A stretch of 9,831 bases of DNA from Ruminococcus sp. UBA6407 (GTDB lineage Bacteria > Bacillota > Clostridia > Oscillospirales > Ruminococcaceae). The notes below the pieces were generated by a model. That model ran no database searches. It saw only the letters and a list, made by a program, of their open reading frames with translations, and had not been told where the DNA came from. Below are positions 1 to 7,307 of this stretch, one piece after another. The stretch spans positions 35,115 through 44,945 of the forward strand of contig DJPR01000006.1 in NCBI GenBank assembly GCA_002438605.1, in the 5' to 3' direction. The stretch's first letter is position 1; the number at the start of each line of letters is the position of its first letter. Position numbers and translations under genes: made by a program.

Positions 1-22
1 TCTTTATGCGGTGTTGCCTTAA
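1..22. mobile_element. Insertion-sequence-like terminal repeat at left edge
   Basis: Bases 7-23 are the exact reverse complement of bases 9706-9722 near the right edge. The match extends to 2-23 with one mismatch. The motif ends in GGTGTTGCC and is followed on the window side by TTAA at both places, as expected if TTAA (or TAA) is the target and GGTGTTGCC is the element tip. The rest of the element would lie to the left of the window and cannot be seen. That this is an insertion-sequence end is inferred from the inverted pairing and from the coding tail beside the right-hand copy. The family is not identified. Confidence 0.5.
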
Positions 23-30
23 TTGTAACA

Positions 31-59
31 TTGACAAAATGAAAACACAGATGTATAAT
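31..59 (+). promoter_or_regulatory. Consensus sigma-A promoter for the amidohydrolase gene
   Basis: TTGACA at 31-36 and TATAAT at 54-59 are both perfect consensus hexamers, separated by exactly 17 bases. The predicted transcript start is near 66, giving a leader of about 117 bases before the ATG at 183. The promoter begins only 12 bases after the insertion-sequence-like end, but neither hexamer lies in that end, so it is not a hybrid junction promoter. It is the best promoter in the window by sequence. Confidence 0.8.
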
Positions 60-65
60 TATTGA

Positions 66-179
66 TATGGCAATTATCGCAATCAAGGCAACGTAATTGA
101 AACATTAATGGCAGTATCGAACAAAGAACGTCTGGCAACTTTGCCCGATATGCTAAACCAAATTTTTAGAGGTGTTTGA
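66..179 (+). pseudogene. Short coding-looking stretch upstream of amidohydrolase; gene remnant or leader peptide
   Basis: The reading frame from 66 stays open to a TGA at 177-179, with a TAA directly after it and then the ATG of the next gene at 183. This stop-then-start layout is typical of translational coupling. The only in-frame ATG is at 108 and would give a 23-residue peptide beginning MAVSNKERLATLP, but no good ribosome site precedes it. A TGA at 63-65 closes the frame upstream. It could be the 3' end of a gene whose body was lost, perhaps in the event that left the nearby insertion-sequence end. It could also be a leader peptide made from the promoter at 31-59, or chance. I do not recognise the family. 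Confidence 0.3.
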
Positions 180-182
180 TAA

Positions 183-992
183 ATGGATCAGGAAGTATTA
201 AGCTCATATGAAATCATTGACGCCCATGCACATATTTTCCCTGAAAAAATTGTTGATGCAGCAACAGTAAACATAGGAAAATTTTATGACCTGAAAATGC
301 ATTGTATCGGAAGCAGCAAAATGCTCATTGAAGAAGGAAGCAAAGCAGGAGTTTCTAAGTACCTTGTATGTTCAACCGCAACAAAGCCGCATCAGGTGGA
401 GTCAATAAACCAGTTTATAGGTGAAGAATGCAGACTGCATAAGGAGTTTTACGGTTTTGGTACTCTGCATCCTGAATCTGATAATATTGAAGCTGAAATT
501 ACTGAAATAAATAAATTAGGACTTCACGGGGTAAAGCTGCATCCAGATTTTCAGAAATTTGACATGGATTCTCCAAGAGCTTATAAAATATATGAACAGA
601 TTGAAGGAAAGCTCCCTGTTCTTATTCACTGCGGCGACAGCAGATATGAATATTCTGCTCCAAAAAAAGTTGCAAATATACATCGTGATTTTCCAAATCT
701 GAAAATCATTGCTGCTCATTTCGGCGGATATGAACGTTGGGATGAGGCTCAGGAATATATTGCAGGACTTGAAAATGTAAAGGTTGATACTTGCAGCTCC
801 ATGCATTTTCTTGGTACTGATAAAACACGAAAGCTTATAAGTAAATTTGGCATAGAAAACTGTTTCTTCGGAGTTGACTTTCCTATGTGGCGGCATATTG
901 ATGAACTTAAAATGCTTTTTGATTTGAATTTATCTCATGATGATAATCAGAAAATTCTTGCTGATAATTTTAAAAGCTTTATGAATATTTAA
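183..992 (+). CDS. Amidohydrolase family protein (Amidohydro_2, TIM-barrel metal hydrolase)
   Basis: This 269-residue cytoplasmic protein has the motif order of the COG2159/Amidohydro_2 family. An HxH motif ends strand 1 (H15 and H17 in DAHAHIFPEK), H149 lies in PVLIHCGDS, H179 in IIAAHFGGY, and the probable catalytic aspartate D232 in FFGVDFPMW. Those five residues are the expected metal and acid/base set, so the enzyme looks intact, and its length is normal for the family. Members hydrolyse or decarboxylate small cyclic or carboxylated substrates; the substrate here cannot be told from sequence. There is no signal peptide or membrane segment. The ATG at 183 is supported by GAGGTG at 169-174, eight bases upstream. 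It has its own consensus promoter at 31-59 and ends at the shared terminator at 998-1035, so it is probably transcribed alone or with the short upstream frame. Confidence 0.88.
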   Translation: MDQEVLSSYEIIDAHAHIFPEKIVDAATVNIGKFYDLKMHCIGSSKMLIEEGSKAGVSKYLVCSTATKPHQVESINQFIGEECRLHKEFYGFGTLHPESDNIEAEITEINKLGLHGVKLHPDFQKFDMDSPRAYKIYEQIEGKLPVLIHCGDSRYEYSAPKKVANIHRDFPNLKIIAAHFGGYERWDEAQEYIAGLENVKVDTCSSMHFLGTDKTRKLISKFGIENCFFGVDFPMWRHIDELKMLFDLNLSHDDNQKILADNFKSFMNI

Positions 993-997
993 ATAAT

Positions 998-1035
998 AAA
1001 GGCAGTACAACACAAATTCGTGTTATACTGCCTTT
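998..1035. terminator. Bidirectional rho-independent terminator between convergent genes
   Basis: A 16-base inverted repeat with one mismatch forms a hairpin: AAAGGCAGTA pairs with TACTGCCTTT, then CAACAC with GTGTTA, around the loop AAATTC. Going right, the stem is followed by TTTTATTT. Going left, it is followed by a T-rich run (TTTATTATTT). It lies between the stop of the amidohydrolase (992) and the stop of the convergent pseudokinase gene (1047) and can serve both. Confidence 0.88.
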
Positions 1036-1046
1036 TATTTATGGAT

Positions 1047-3002
1047 TTAAACACCGCCGTTTTCTTCGTTTGATTGTCCTTCACTTTCCTGATTTCCGGG
1101 TTGTTCAGGCTGAGGCGGCTCGGTTTGCTGCTGAGGCGGCTCGGTCTGAGGAGCTTCAGTTGGTGCAGGTGGTTCTGTCTGAGGCGGTACAGTAGTTACA
1201 GTTGTTTGAACTGTAGGGGCTTCTGTTTGTGGCGGAGCTGTAGTGGTTACAACAGCATTCTTTACCACAAAATAAACTATCAGTTTTTCTCCGGATGCTA
1301 TTTTTACTGTATCTCCTGCATTAGCTTTCTGACCGTTTAAGTCTATGTGAGTAATTGTATTTGCATTTCCTGAACCTGATGTATCTTCAACCAGCTGATA
1401 CGGTATACCTGCTTCTGAAAGCATATTTTCATACTGTGCAACGGTACAGTTTTTATAATCAGGTATTGATGCTGAAGAAGGTCCTTTGCTGACCTTGACC
1501 TTTACAATTGCATCACCAACCTTAAACGGTGTACCCGGAGCAATATCCTGTTCAAAAATCTGACCCTTATCATAATCATTGTTGTATTCTTCAACTGCTT
1601 CAAGGGTGAATTTTTCAGAATATTTCTTTTGAGTTGTTTCAAAATACAAGTGATCCAAATTTGGCATTGTACCGTCAAGAAATTCTGTTGTGGCTTCAGT
1701 CGATCCTTCTATTACATTATCCGGAATTGATGAAGAATAACTGCTTATTTCCTCGTCATCAGGTGAAAGAATTTTAAGTATAGGGAAAATAATTATCATC
1801 AGAATTGCAAGAAGAAGTACGCCGATAATTATCGGGACTTTAAAACGATCTATCGTACTTACCTTTTCATACTGATAATCATCTTCATCATAATCATTAT
1901 CATCATAGTCATCCTGATTGTAATCAAAATCGTCCTGCGGCTCATTATTATATGGCTGTTCAAACTGCTGCTGATTATACTGTGATTCTATTTCATCTCT
2001 CCTAATAGCAGAAGTAGCATAAACAGGTCTGATTTCCTCAGGCTGTTCAAAAAGCTTTGTTACAAGCTCGGTGATTGTCTGAATACGATCCCTGCCTGAA
2101 AGATTGAGTCCTTCCATAATAACTCTTGAAACATGCGGAGGAACATTTCTGTTTATCGCATAAGGTTCACAAAGACTGTCGTCCTGCAAACGACTTGGTG
2201 CATCAGTCGGCATACATCCTGTAAGCACACGATACAGCAATGCACAAACACCATAAACATCAGTCCACGAACCCTGTCTGCTGCTTGTGCTTGCAGAATA
2301 CTGTTCAGGAGCTGCATATCCCTTGAACAATTCATATTCCAGACCTGCGTTGACTGTTCTGACAGCAGAAACACAAAAGCCTGAAAGTTTAAGCTCTCCT
2401 TTTTCGGTAACATAAATAGTTTCAGGACTTATTGCTCTGTGAATAATGCCTGCATTATGAATAATACCTATGGTTGTAAACAGGGGCGGAAACATTTCAG
2501 AAACCTGTGACCACGATAATTCGCCCGCATTATCTTTAAGATAATCAAGAAGCTTTATCCCCTCAACATATTCGCAGACAGTATATGTAGTATTATTTTC
2601 CGCAAACATATCTACGGTAGGAATGATATTTGTATTATTTCTGAATCTTGCCAAGGTTTTGTTGAGTTCGGTATATTCAGCCATAAACGCCTTATACTTA
2701 GCAAGATTATTATAATTTACACTTATTGTAGGTTTGTTTTTCACACGAGTGCAAAGTGTAATCGGCATATATTCTCTTATAAGAACCTTACAGCCGATAA
2801 CCTTATCATAAGCAATATATGTAGCACCCTCACCATTAAAACCTAAAAGAACTCCGATAATATAACGTTCGTGGAGTATTGTACCGGGAGCTATATACAT
2901 AGGGTTATGGGGTGTACTTCCGTCATATCCGCAGTTCGGACAGACACTTTTCAAACCATCATAACTTTCCATGCACCTATAGCACATTTTACTTTCTCCC
3001 AA
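1047..3002 (-). CDS. Membrane-anchored zinc-ribbon/PASTA protein with a degenerate protein kinase domain (pseudokinase)
   Basis: The domains, in order, are: a CxxC-10-CxxC zinc ribbon (C7, C10, C21, C24); a protein-kinase fold at about 45-318; an Asp/Tyr-rich acidic linker at 356-380; one transmembrane helix at about 389-411; two PASTA repeats at about 445-507 and 511-580; and a Thr/Glu/Pro tail at 585-636. The layout matches PrkC/PknB-like PASTA kinases, with PASTA domains outside the cell. The catalytic residues are lost. The VAIK lysine is R76, the HRD aspartate is A190 (HRAISPET), the catalytic-loop asparagine is T195, and DFG reads GFC at 208-210. The second glycine of the P-loop is N56. 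Structural motifs persist: E109 of helix C, the APE motif at 231-233, D248 of DVY, and R306. Phosphotransfer is therefore unlikely, and a binding or scaffold role is likely. The start used is TTG 3002, behind GGAGG; ATG 2987 (M6) is a real alternative. It has its own promoter at 3097-3125. Confidence 0.85.
   Translation of the reverse strand: MGESKMCYRCMESYDGLKSVCPNCGYDGSTPHNPMYIAPGTILHERYIIGVLLGFNGEGATYIAYDKVIGCKVLIREYMPITLCTRVKNKPTISVNYNNLAKYKAFMAEYTELNKTLARFRNNTNIIPTVDMFAENNTTYTVCEYVEGIKLLDYLKDNAGELSWSQVSEMFPPLFTTIGIIHNAGIIHRAISPETIYVTEKGELKLSGFCVSAVRTVNAGLEYELFKGYAAPEQYSASTSSRQGSWTDVYGVCALLYRVLTGCMPTDAPSRLQDDSLCEPYAINRNVPPHVSRVIMEGLNLSGRDRIQTITELVTKLFEQPEEIRPVYATSAIRRDEIESQYNQQQFEQPYNNEPQDDFDYNQDDYDDNDYDEDDYQYEKVSTIDRFKVPIIIGVLLLAILMIIIFPILKILSPDDEEISSYSSSIPDNVIEGSTEATTEFLDGTMPNLDHLYFETTQKKYSEKFTLEAVEEYNNDYDKGQIFEQDIAPGTPFKVGDAIVKVKVSKGPSSASIPDYKNCTVAQYENMLSEAGIPYQLVEDTSGSGNANTITHIDLNGQKANAGDTVKIASGEKLIVYFVVKNAVVTTTAPPQTEAPTVQTTVTTVPPQTEPPAPTEAPQTEPPQQQTEPPQPEQPGNQESEGQSNEENGGV
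1095..1250 (-). repeat. Thr/Glu/Pro-rich repeat tail of the PASTA protein
   Basis: This stretch codes for residues 585-636 and repeats short units such as PPQTE, PTEAP and TEPPQ. At DNA level the 15-base unit CTGAGGCGGCTCGGT occurs exactly twice, at 1110-1124 and 1131-1145, 21 bases apart. Such tails are common at the extracellular end of Gram-positive surface proteins, where they may thread through the wall. The repetition could allow length variation by slippage. Confidence 0.6.
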
Positions 3003-3009
3003 AGCATTT

Positions 3010-3014
3010 CCTCC
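3010..3014 (-). promoter_or_regulatory. Ribosome binding site that decides the pseudokinase start
   Basis: On the minus strand AAAGGAGG ends at 3010 and is followed seven bases later by TTG at 3002-3000. This makes TTG the best-placed start. A second, weaker site (GGGAG, 3000-2996) lies eight bases before the in-frame ATG at 2987-2985. Starting at that ATG would remove five residues and leave the zinc ribbon intact, so function is unaffected either way. An ATG at 3007-3005 is out of frame. Confidence 0.6.
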
Positions 3015-3047
3015 TTTATGATATAACTGGTTTGGCTAAAGCAATCC

Positions 3048-3072
3048 GATAAAAGCTTAGTTATCTTTTATC
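3048..3072 (-). other. Hairpin in the leader of the pseudokinase mRNA
   Basis: GATAAAAG at 3048-3055 pairs perfectly with CTTTTATC at 3065-3072 around a nine-base loop. It lies inside the predicted 5' leader, between the promoter at 3097-3125 and the ribosome site at 3010-3014. The stem is AT-rich and no U-run follows, so it is a poor terminator. It may stabilise the transcript or be incidental. Confidence 0.35.
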
Positions 3073-3096
3073 ATTTTATCAGAACGCTGTAATTTT

Positions 3097-3125
3097 ATTT
3101 TAACAGCATTACAAACGATTGTCAA
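3097..3125 (-). promoter_or_regulatory. Sigma-A promoter for the pseudokinase gene
   Basis: Read leftward, TTGACA (3125-3120, perfect) is followed after 17 bases by TAAAAT (3102-3097, one mismatch). The predicted start is near 3090, giving a leader of about 88 bases. I see no convincing terminator between the end of the upstream gene (3207) and this promoter, so some read-through from the murD operon is possible. Confidence 0.72.
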
Positions 3126-3206
3126 CCTATAAACTTAAAAGTATTTATTTGTATTAATTCTGTAATATTTAGGTCAATATTTTCAAATGATGATATTTTT
3201 TTGTAA

Positions 3207-4490
3207 CTATTTCAATTCAATCAATTTTTTATTGAGCATTTCCTGCAAAGCAAGCATAACACCGATTTTTCCGCTTGTATATGTTATGCCGCCCTGCATC
3301 CATACGGCATACGGTTCTCTTATAGGAGCATCAGCTGAAAGTTCAATTGAAGCTCCCATTGTGAAAGCTCCTGCCGCCATGATAACCTTACTGTTATATC
3401 CTGGCATATCCCACGCTTCAGGTGTTACGAATGAGTCTACAGGTGCACCCTTTTGTATTCCCTGACAAAATGCTGTCAAAAGTTCTTCATTCCCAAGCTT
3501 GACTGCTGTTATAATGTCACCTCTTGCATCATCATTTGACGGTGAACATTCAAATCCTGTCATATTAAAAAGTTCTATTGCAAATGCTGAAGTTTTAAGT
3601 GCATTTGCAGTAACATCAGGAGCAAAGAAAAGTCCAAGGAGAATTTCTCTGTTCATGTCAAGTGTACAGCCGACTTCCTTTCCCATTCCGACACAAGTAA
3701 GTCTGTATGAACAAAGCTCTATCAAATCAGCTCTTCCTGCAATATAACCGCCTGTTCTTGCTATGCCGCCGCCTGCATTTTTTATAAGTGAACCGATAAT
3801 TATGTCTGCACCGACATGAGTTGGTTCAAATTCTTCAACAAACTCTCCATAACAGTTATCTACCATTATGATTACGTCAGGATTGCCTTTCCTTGCTGCC
3901 TTTATCATTTCAGCAATATCAGCTAACGAAAACGCTCTACGCAGTGAATATCCTCTGGAACGCTGAATATATGCAACCTTTGCGTCCTTTACAGCATCTG
4001 TTATTGCATCAAGCTTTGCTGTTCCGTCAGAATTCAAGTCCACCTGAGCATAAAGTACTCCGTAATCCTTTAATGAGCCGTTTCCTGCTTTACCGCTTAT
4101 ACCGATTACTTCTTCCAAGGTATCATATGGCTTTCCTGTAATTGAAACTATCTTATCGCCTGTTCTGAGGACTCCGAAAAGTGCTACTGAAAGTGCATGT
4201 GTTCCCGATACAAAATTATGACGTACAAGAGCATCTTCCGTTTCCATAATATCGGCATAAACCTTATCAATTACTTCACGTCCGACATCACCGTATCCAT
4301 AACCTGTACTTCCATAAAAACAAGGCTCACTTACTCTGTTTTCTGCAAATGCCTTCAGCACCTTTGCACCGTTATATTCTGCACATTCATCAATTTTCCT
4401 GAAAACGTCTGTACACTTTTCCTCAGCTTTTTCTGCAAGCTTTATAATTCTTTCATCTATATTAAAAAGGTTGTTGATTTTATGATTCAT
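3207..4490 (-). CDS. Methionine gamma-lyase / aluminium-resistance family PLP-dependent protein (YnbB-like)
   Basis: This 427-residue soluble protein matches the full length of the Alum_res family (COG4100, related to B. subtilis YnbB), a branch of the Cys/Met-metabolism PLP enzymes. The Schiff-base lysine is probably K237, in GSLIKNAGGGIARTGG. D211 in MVDNCYGEF should pair with the cofactor ring nitrogen, and the glycine-rich and aromatic stretch at 59-70 and SGTHAL at 95-100 are typical of the family. By analogy it may cleave C-S or C-gamma bonds of sulfur amino acids. Its true substrate is not established, and the 'aluminium resistance' name is historical. It is the last gene of the murD operon. 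Its ATG lies inside the end of the acetyltransferase gene (11-base overlap), with AAGGAAG eight bases upstream. No clear terminator follows. Confidence 0.85.
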   Translation of the reverse strand: MNHKINNLFNIDERIIKLAEKAEEKCTDVFRKIDECAEYNGAKVLKAFAENRVSEPCFYGSTGYGYGDVGREVIDKVYADIMETEDALVRHNFVSGTHALSVALFGVLRTGDKIVSITGKPYDTLEEVIGISGKAGNGSLKDYGVLYAQVDLNSDGTAKLDAITDAVKDAKVAYIQRSRGYSLRRAFSLADIAEMIKAARKGNPDVIIMVDNCYGEFVEEFEPTHVGADIIIGSLIKNAGGGIARTGGYIAGRADLIELCSYRLTCVGMGKEVGCTLDMNREILLGLFFAPDVTANALKTSAFAIELFNMTGFECSPSNDDARGDIITAVKLGNEELLTAFCQGIQKGAPVDSFVTPEAWDMPGYNSKVIMAAGAFTMGASIELSADAPIREPYAVWMQGGITYTSGKIGVMLALQEMLNKKLIELK

Positions 4491-5277
4491 TATTTAATCT
4501 TCCTTTCTGCATGCTTTCCTTTTCAACGTCAATACGTTCCAGAACAATTTCTTTTTCAACCTCACGAAATCCTATCTCACGATAATAGCTTACTCTTATA
4601 TCCAATGCAAGAAGATACGCTCTTTTGTTGAACTGATGAAGAAAAGCAGCCATCCATTTAAGAAATTCTCTTGCATATCCGCTGCCTCTGGCATTTATTT
4701 TAGTAGCTACCTGACCGACCAGAACATCATTTTCAATATCAAAAACTATCGAGGCAGTAGTACAGCCCTTGTATGTAAATACACGGCTTACACCATGACG
4801 GCAGCGGTGAGATGTATCCGTATACCACAGGCCGAAGTCAGCAATATTCGGAAATCCCTCGCTTAATATTTCATATGCATCGTGCAAGTCAGGATTAAAC
4901 TCTACAAATTCTTCATTAAAACGTGATGTGCTTTCATCAGGCAGCATCTCAAAAATCGTTCGGTTAAGTGCCTGATAATGCTCTATACATTTAAGACGGG
5001 AAATAATCTGCTGAGTTCCCTCAACTCTGAACGGCATATTCATTTGAATAAATGACTCAATTTCATCAATCGGAAGCTCATAGTCACTGCAAATTATAAG
5101 AGTTGAATTAATCATAAACATAAAGCCTGTTCCGCAGTCATATTCAAGCTTATAAAAACGGCAAAAATCATAATTTAAACCGTATGCCTTGTAATATGCA
5201 AGAAGCTTTTTTCCGCTGAGTGTTTTCAGCAGCATTTTTCGGTCTAAGTCATTTTCGTCATCTATTATTTTTATCAT
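4480..5277 (-). CDS. GNAT family N-acetyltransferase with an uncharacterised N-terminal half
   Basis: This soluble protein has 265 residues. The C-terminal part, about 145-248, carries the GNAT signature: a beta strand VLVGQVATKI, then the acetyl-CoA pyrophosphate loop ARGSGYA at 196-202, helix 3 (REFLKWMAAFLHQ), and the late motif SYYREIGFRE at 230-239 with candidate general-acid tyrosines Y231/Y232. The first 110 or so residues match nothing I recognise and may be a substrate-binding or second degenerate GNAT module, since the protein is longer than a single GNAT fold. It would transfer an acetyl group from acetyl-CoA to an amine; the acceptor is unknown. The ATG shares one base with the stop of the upstream M42 gene (TAATG), so translation is probably coupled. 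The local ribosome site is weak (AAAGAG). Confidence 0.8.
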   Translation of the reverse strand: MIKIIDDENDLDRKMLLKTLSGKKLLAYYKAYGLNYDFCRFYKLEYDCGTGFMFMINSTLIICSDYELPIDEIESFIQMNMPFRVEGTQQIISRLKCIEHYQALNRTIFEMLPDESTSRFNEEFVEFNPDLHDAYEILSEGFPNIADFGLWYTDTSHRCRHGVSRVFTYKGCTTASIVFDIENDVLVGQVATKINARGSGYAREFLKWMAAFLHQFNKRAYLLALDIRVSYYREIGFREVEKEIVLERIDVEKESMQKGRLNNES

Positions 5278-6293
5278 TAATCCAATACTCTTTTCATCAT
5301 TAATTTGACCAGTCTGTATGCATCGTCAAAGTCCTGTTTACTGATTACGCATGACGGCGAATGGAGATAACGGCATGGAAGTGAAACGGCAATCGTTCTT
5401 ACTCCCTTTCCACTTATATGAATTGCACCGCTGTCATTTCCTCCTGCTATCATTGACTTTGTCTGACATTTTATTCCGTTTTCCTTTGCTATTTCAAAAG
5501 CTGTTTTATAAAGCTCTTTGTCATACATTGTTGACCTATCCATGAACGAAACAACAGGTCCGCCGTTTATTGTGCAAACCTTTGCCGCACCGTCAGCACC
5601 GTCAATATCAGCAGCCGTTGTTGCTTCAAGCACAATTGCAATATCAGGCTGCAGGCTGAAAGCAGAAACGGTTGAGCCTCGCAGTCCAATTTCCTCCTGA
5701 ACATTGAATACAAAAAATGTGTCATATTCAGGTTCTTCTTCAATAAGCCTGAGCATAAGTGCACAGCCTGCTCTGTCGTCAATTGCTTTTGATTTTATTC
5801 TGTTATTGCCGAATTTCATAAATTCTGAATCAAAATAAACACATTCACCTGCACTTACATATTTTTCTGCTTCCGCTTTATCCGCTGCACCGAAATCAAT
5901 ATATAAATCAGATATTTTTGGTGATTTTTCACGTTCTTCCGCAGACAGCTTGTGAATTGCCTTTGAGCCGACAACACCGCTGAGTCCGTTTTTCCCGATT
6001 TTAACTCTTTTTCCTATAATGACTGCTGAATCAATTCCGCCGACTGTTTCAAATGTTAAAGTACCGTCACTTCTGACAGACGTTACTATTAGTCCTACTT
6101 CGTCCATATGTGCAGCAATCATAAGTTTTTTTTCAGGAGTTTTCTTCCCTTTTCTGAATGCTGTAATGTTTCCGAGATTATCCACCGAATAATCACATTT
6201 ATCTCTTATCTTTTCAATTATATATTCTCTTACACATGATTCATCGCCTGATATTCCGTTCAAAAGGCAAAGTTCTTTAAGAGTTTTTATCAT
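5277..6293 (-). CDS. M42 family metallopeptidase (aminopeptidase), copy B
   Basis: This 338-residue protein of the M42/TET family (clan MH, di-metal aminopeptidases often labelled glutamyl aminopeptidase or 'endoglucanase M') is of normal length. The active-site set is H62 and D64 in AAHMDEVG, bridging D172 in KAIDDRAG, general base E200 and ligand E201 in VQEEIGLRG, E223 in VLEATTAAD, and H311 in RYLHSP. All are present. The metal ligand at E223 is aspartate in the neighbouring paralogue and in characterised TET enzymes. Members form hollow dodecamers in the cytoplasm that trim short peptides. A strong AAAGGAGGTG site (from 6308 down) precedes its ATG, which overlaps the stop of copy A by one base (TAATG). 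It is the third gene of the murD operon. Confidence 0.9.
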   Translation of the reverse strand: MIKTLKELCLLNGISGDESCVREYIIEKIRDKCDYSVDNLGNITAFRKGKKTPEKKLMIAAHMDEVGLIVTSVRSDGTLTFETVGGIDSAVIIGKRVKIGKNGLSGVVGSKAIHKLSAEEREKSPKISDLYIDFGAADKAEAEKYVSAGECVYFDSEFMKFGNNRIKSKAIDDRAGCALMLRLIEEEPEYDTFFVFNVQEEIGLRGSTVSAFSLQPDIAIVLEATTAADIDGADGAAKVCTINGGPVVSFMDRSTMYDKELYKTAFEIAKENGIKCQTKSMIAGGNDSGAIHISGKGVRTIAVSLPCRYLHSPSCVISKQDFDDAYRLVKLMMKRVLD

Positions 6294-7306
6294 TACTGCA
6301 CCTCCTTTAAATACTCTGCAATCAGTCTGCCTGTTAATTCAACATCTTTCAGGTCAATAACTTCAACCGGCGTATGCATATATCTTAAAGGAATTGACAC
6401 TGTGCAGGCTTTCACACCATTTCGGCTTACGGAAAATCTGTCAGCATTTGTTGAAGTAAGTCCACTCATAACTTCAATCTGATATGGTATATTCTTCTTT
6501 TTTGCAGTTTCAATAAGCTTATTTGAAATTTCTCTTGAAAGTGATGGAGAAATACCAATCATTGCACCCTCTCCAAGCTTTCCGCATTCAGCTGCGTTAT
6601 CCCCTGCCGTATATCCAAAGCTGACGTCAACTGCAAGTGCAATATCAGGATTTATTTCATAGGCGGCAATCTTGGCACCACGCTCTCCAAGCTCCTCCTG
6701 TGATGAAAACAATACCGTAACATTACAGTTAAGCTTTTCAGCTTTCAGGCAGTCAAGTGCATACAAAACAGCCGCTATTCCGCAGCGGTCATCAAGTGCT
6801 GACGCAGTTATCCTGTTTTCAAGCAATTCGGTATAACAGGTATCAAATGTTATCATATCCCCCTGCATTACAATTTTTTCAAGTTCAGCCTTGGAATACC
6901 CTGTATCTACAGATACATCCTCCATTTTCAGAACAGAGCTTTCTCCCTTGCTCAAATGCGGAGGCACTGAACAAATAACACCTTTAATTTTCTCGGTGCC
7001 ATGGACAGTAACCTGCTGTGCAGGAAGTAAACGGCGGTCGAGACCGCCTACATTGCCTGCTTTAATGAATCCGTCATCTGTAATATATGTTACAATCATA
7101 CCTATCTGGTCGATATGTGCATCAAGCAGAATATGCGGACGTTTTTCCTCAAAGTCATCAAAACGTCCGATAACATTTCCGTTTCTTATTTCTGCATCGG
7201 GACAATACTGCTTTAATATGCTGAGTGCAGTAAGGCAGGCAGCATTCTCACTGCCTGAAATTCCTCTTACATCTGCCAACTTTTTTATTGTTTCTCTTAT
7301 ATTCAT
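6293..7306 (-). CDS. M42 family metallopeptidase (aminopeptidase), copy A
   Basis: This 337-residue paralogue of the next gene is divergent in most of its sequence but conserved at the active site. H64 and D66 lie in DAHIDQIG, bridging D172 in SALDDRCG, base E204 and ligand E205 in SQEELGERG, D227 in AVDVSF, and H311 in RYMHTP. The central insert between the first ligands and D172 corresponds to the PDZ-like dimerisation domain of the family. It is predicted to be a cytoplasmic di-metal aminopeptidase; specificity (acidic, basic or neutral N-terminal residues) cannot be read from sequence. The ATG follows the murD stop after a single base, so translation is very likely coupled. Confidence 0.9.
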   Translation of the reverse strand: MNIRETIKKLADVRGISGSENAACLTALSILKQYCPDAEIRNGNVIGRFDDFEEKRPHILLDAHIDQIGMIVTYITDDGFIKAGNVGGLDRRLLPAQQVTVHGTEKIKGVICSVPPHLSKGESSVLKMEDVSVDTGYSKAELEKIVMQGDMITFDTCYTELLENRITASALDDRCGIAAVLYALDCLKAEKLNCNVTVLFSSQEELGERGAKIAAYEINPDIALAVDVSFGYTAGDNAAECGKLGEGAMIGISPSLSREISNKLIETAKKKNIPYQIEVMSGLTSTNADRFSVSRNGVKACTVSIPLRYMHTPVEVIDLKDVELTGRLIAEYLKEVQ

Positions 7307-7307
7307 A

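Noticed and set aside
1074..1340. Plus-strand 88-residue open frame inside the pseudokinase gene
   Set aside because: It lies opposite the Thr/Glu/Pro repeat tail, has a low-complexity Arg/Leu-rich translation and no ribosome site, so it is a shadow of the real gene.
3126..3206. Terminator after the PLP-enzyme gene
   Set aside because: The region is AT-rich with small self-complementary AATATT motifs, but no stem with G/C pairs followed by a U-run could be found.
3003..3206. Riboswitch or structured RNA in the pseudokinase leader
   Set aside because: Only one 8-pair AT-rich hairpin is visible; none of the conserved cores of known riboswitches is recognisable.
4197..4631. Plus-strand 144-residue open frame opposite the PLP-enzyme and GNAT genes
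   Set aside because: Both genes beneath it are clear family members on the other strand; this frame is rich in Phe, Cys and Ser as expected of antisense shadows and has no recognisable domain.
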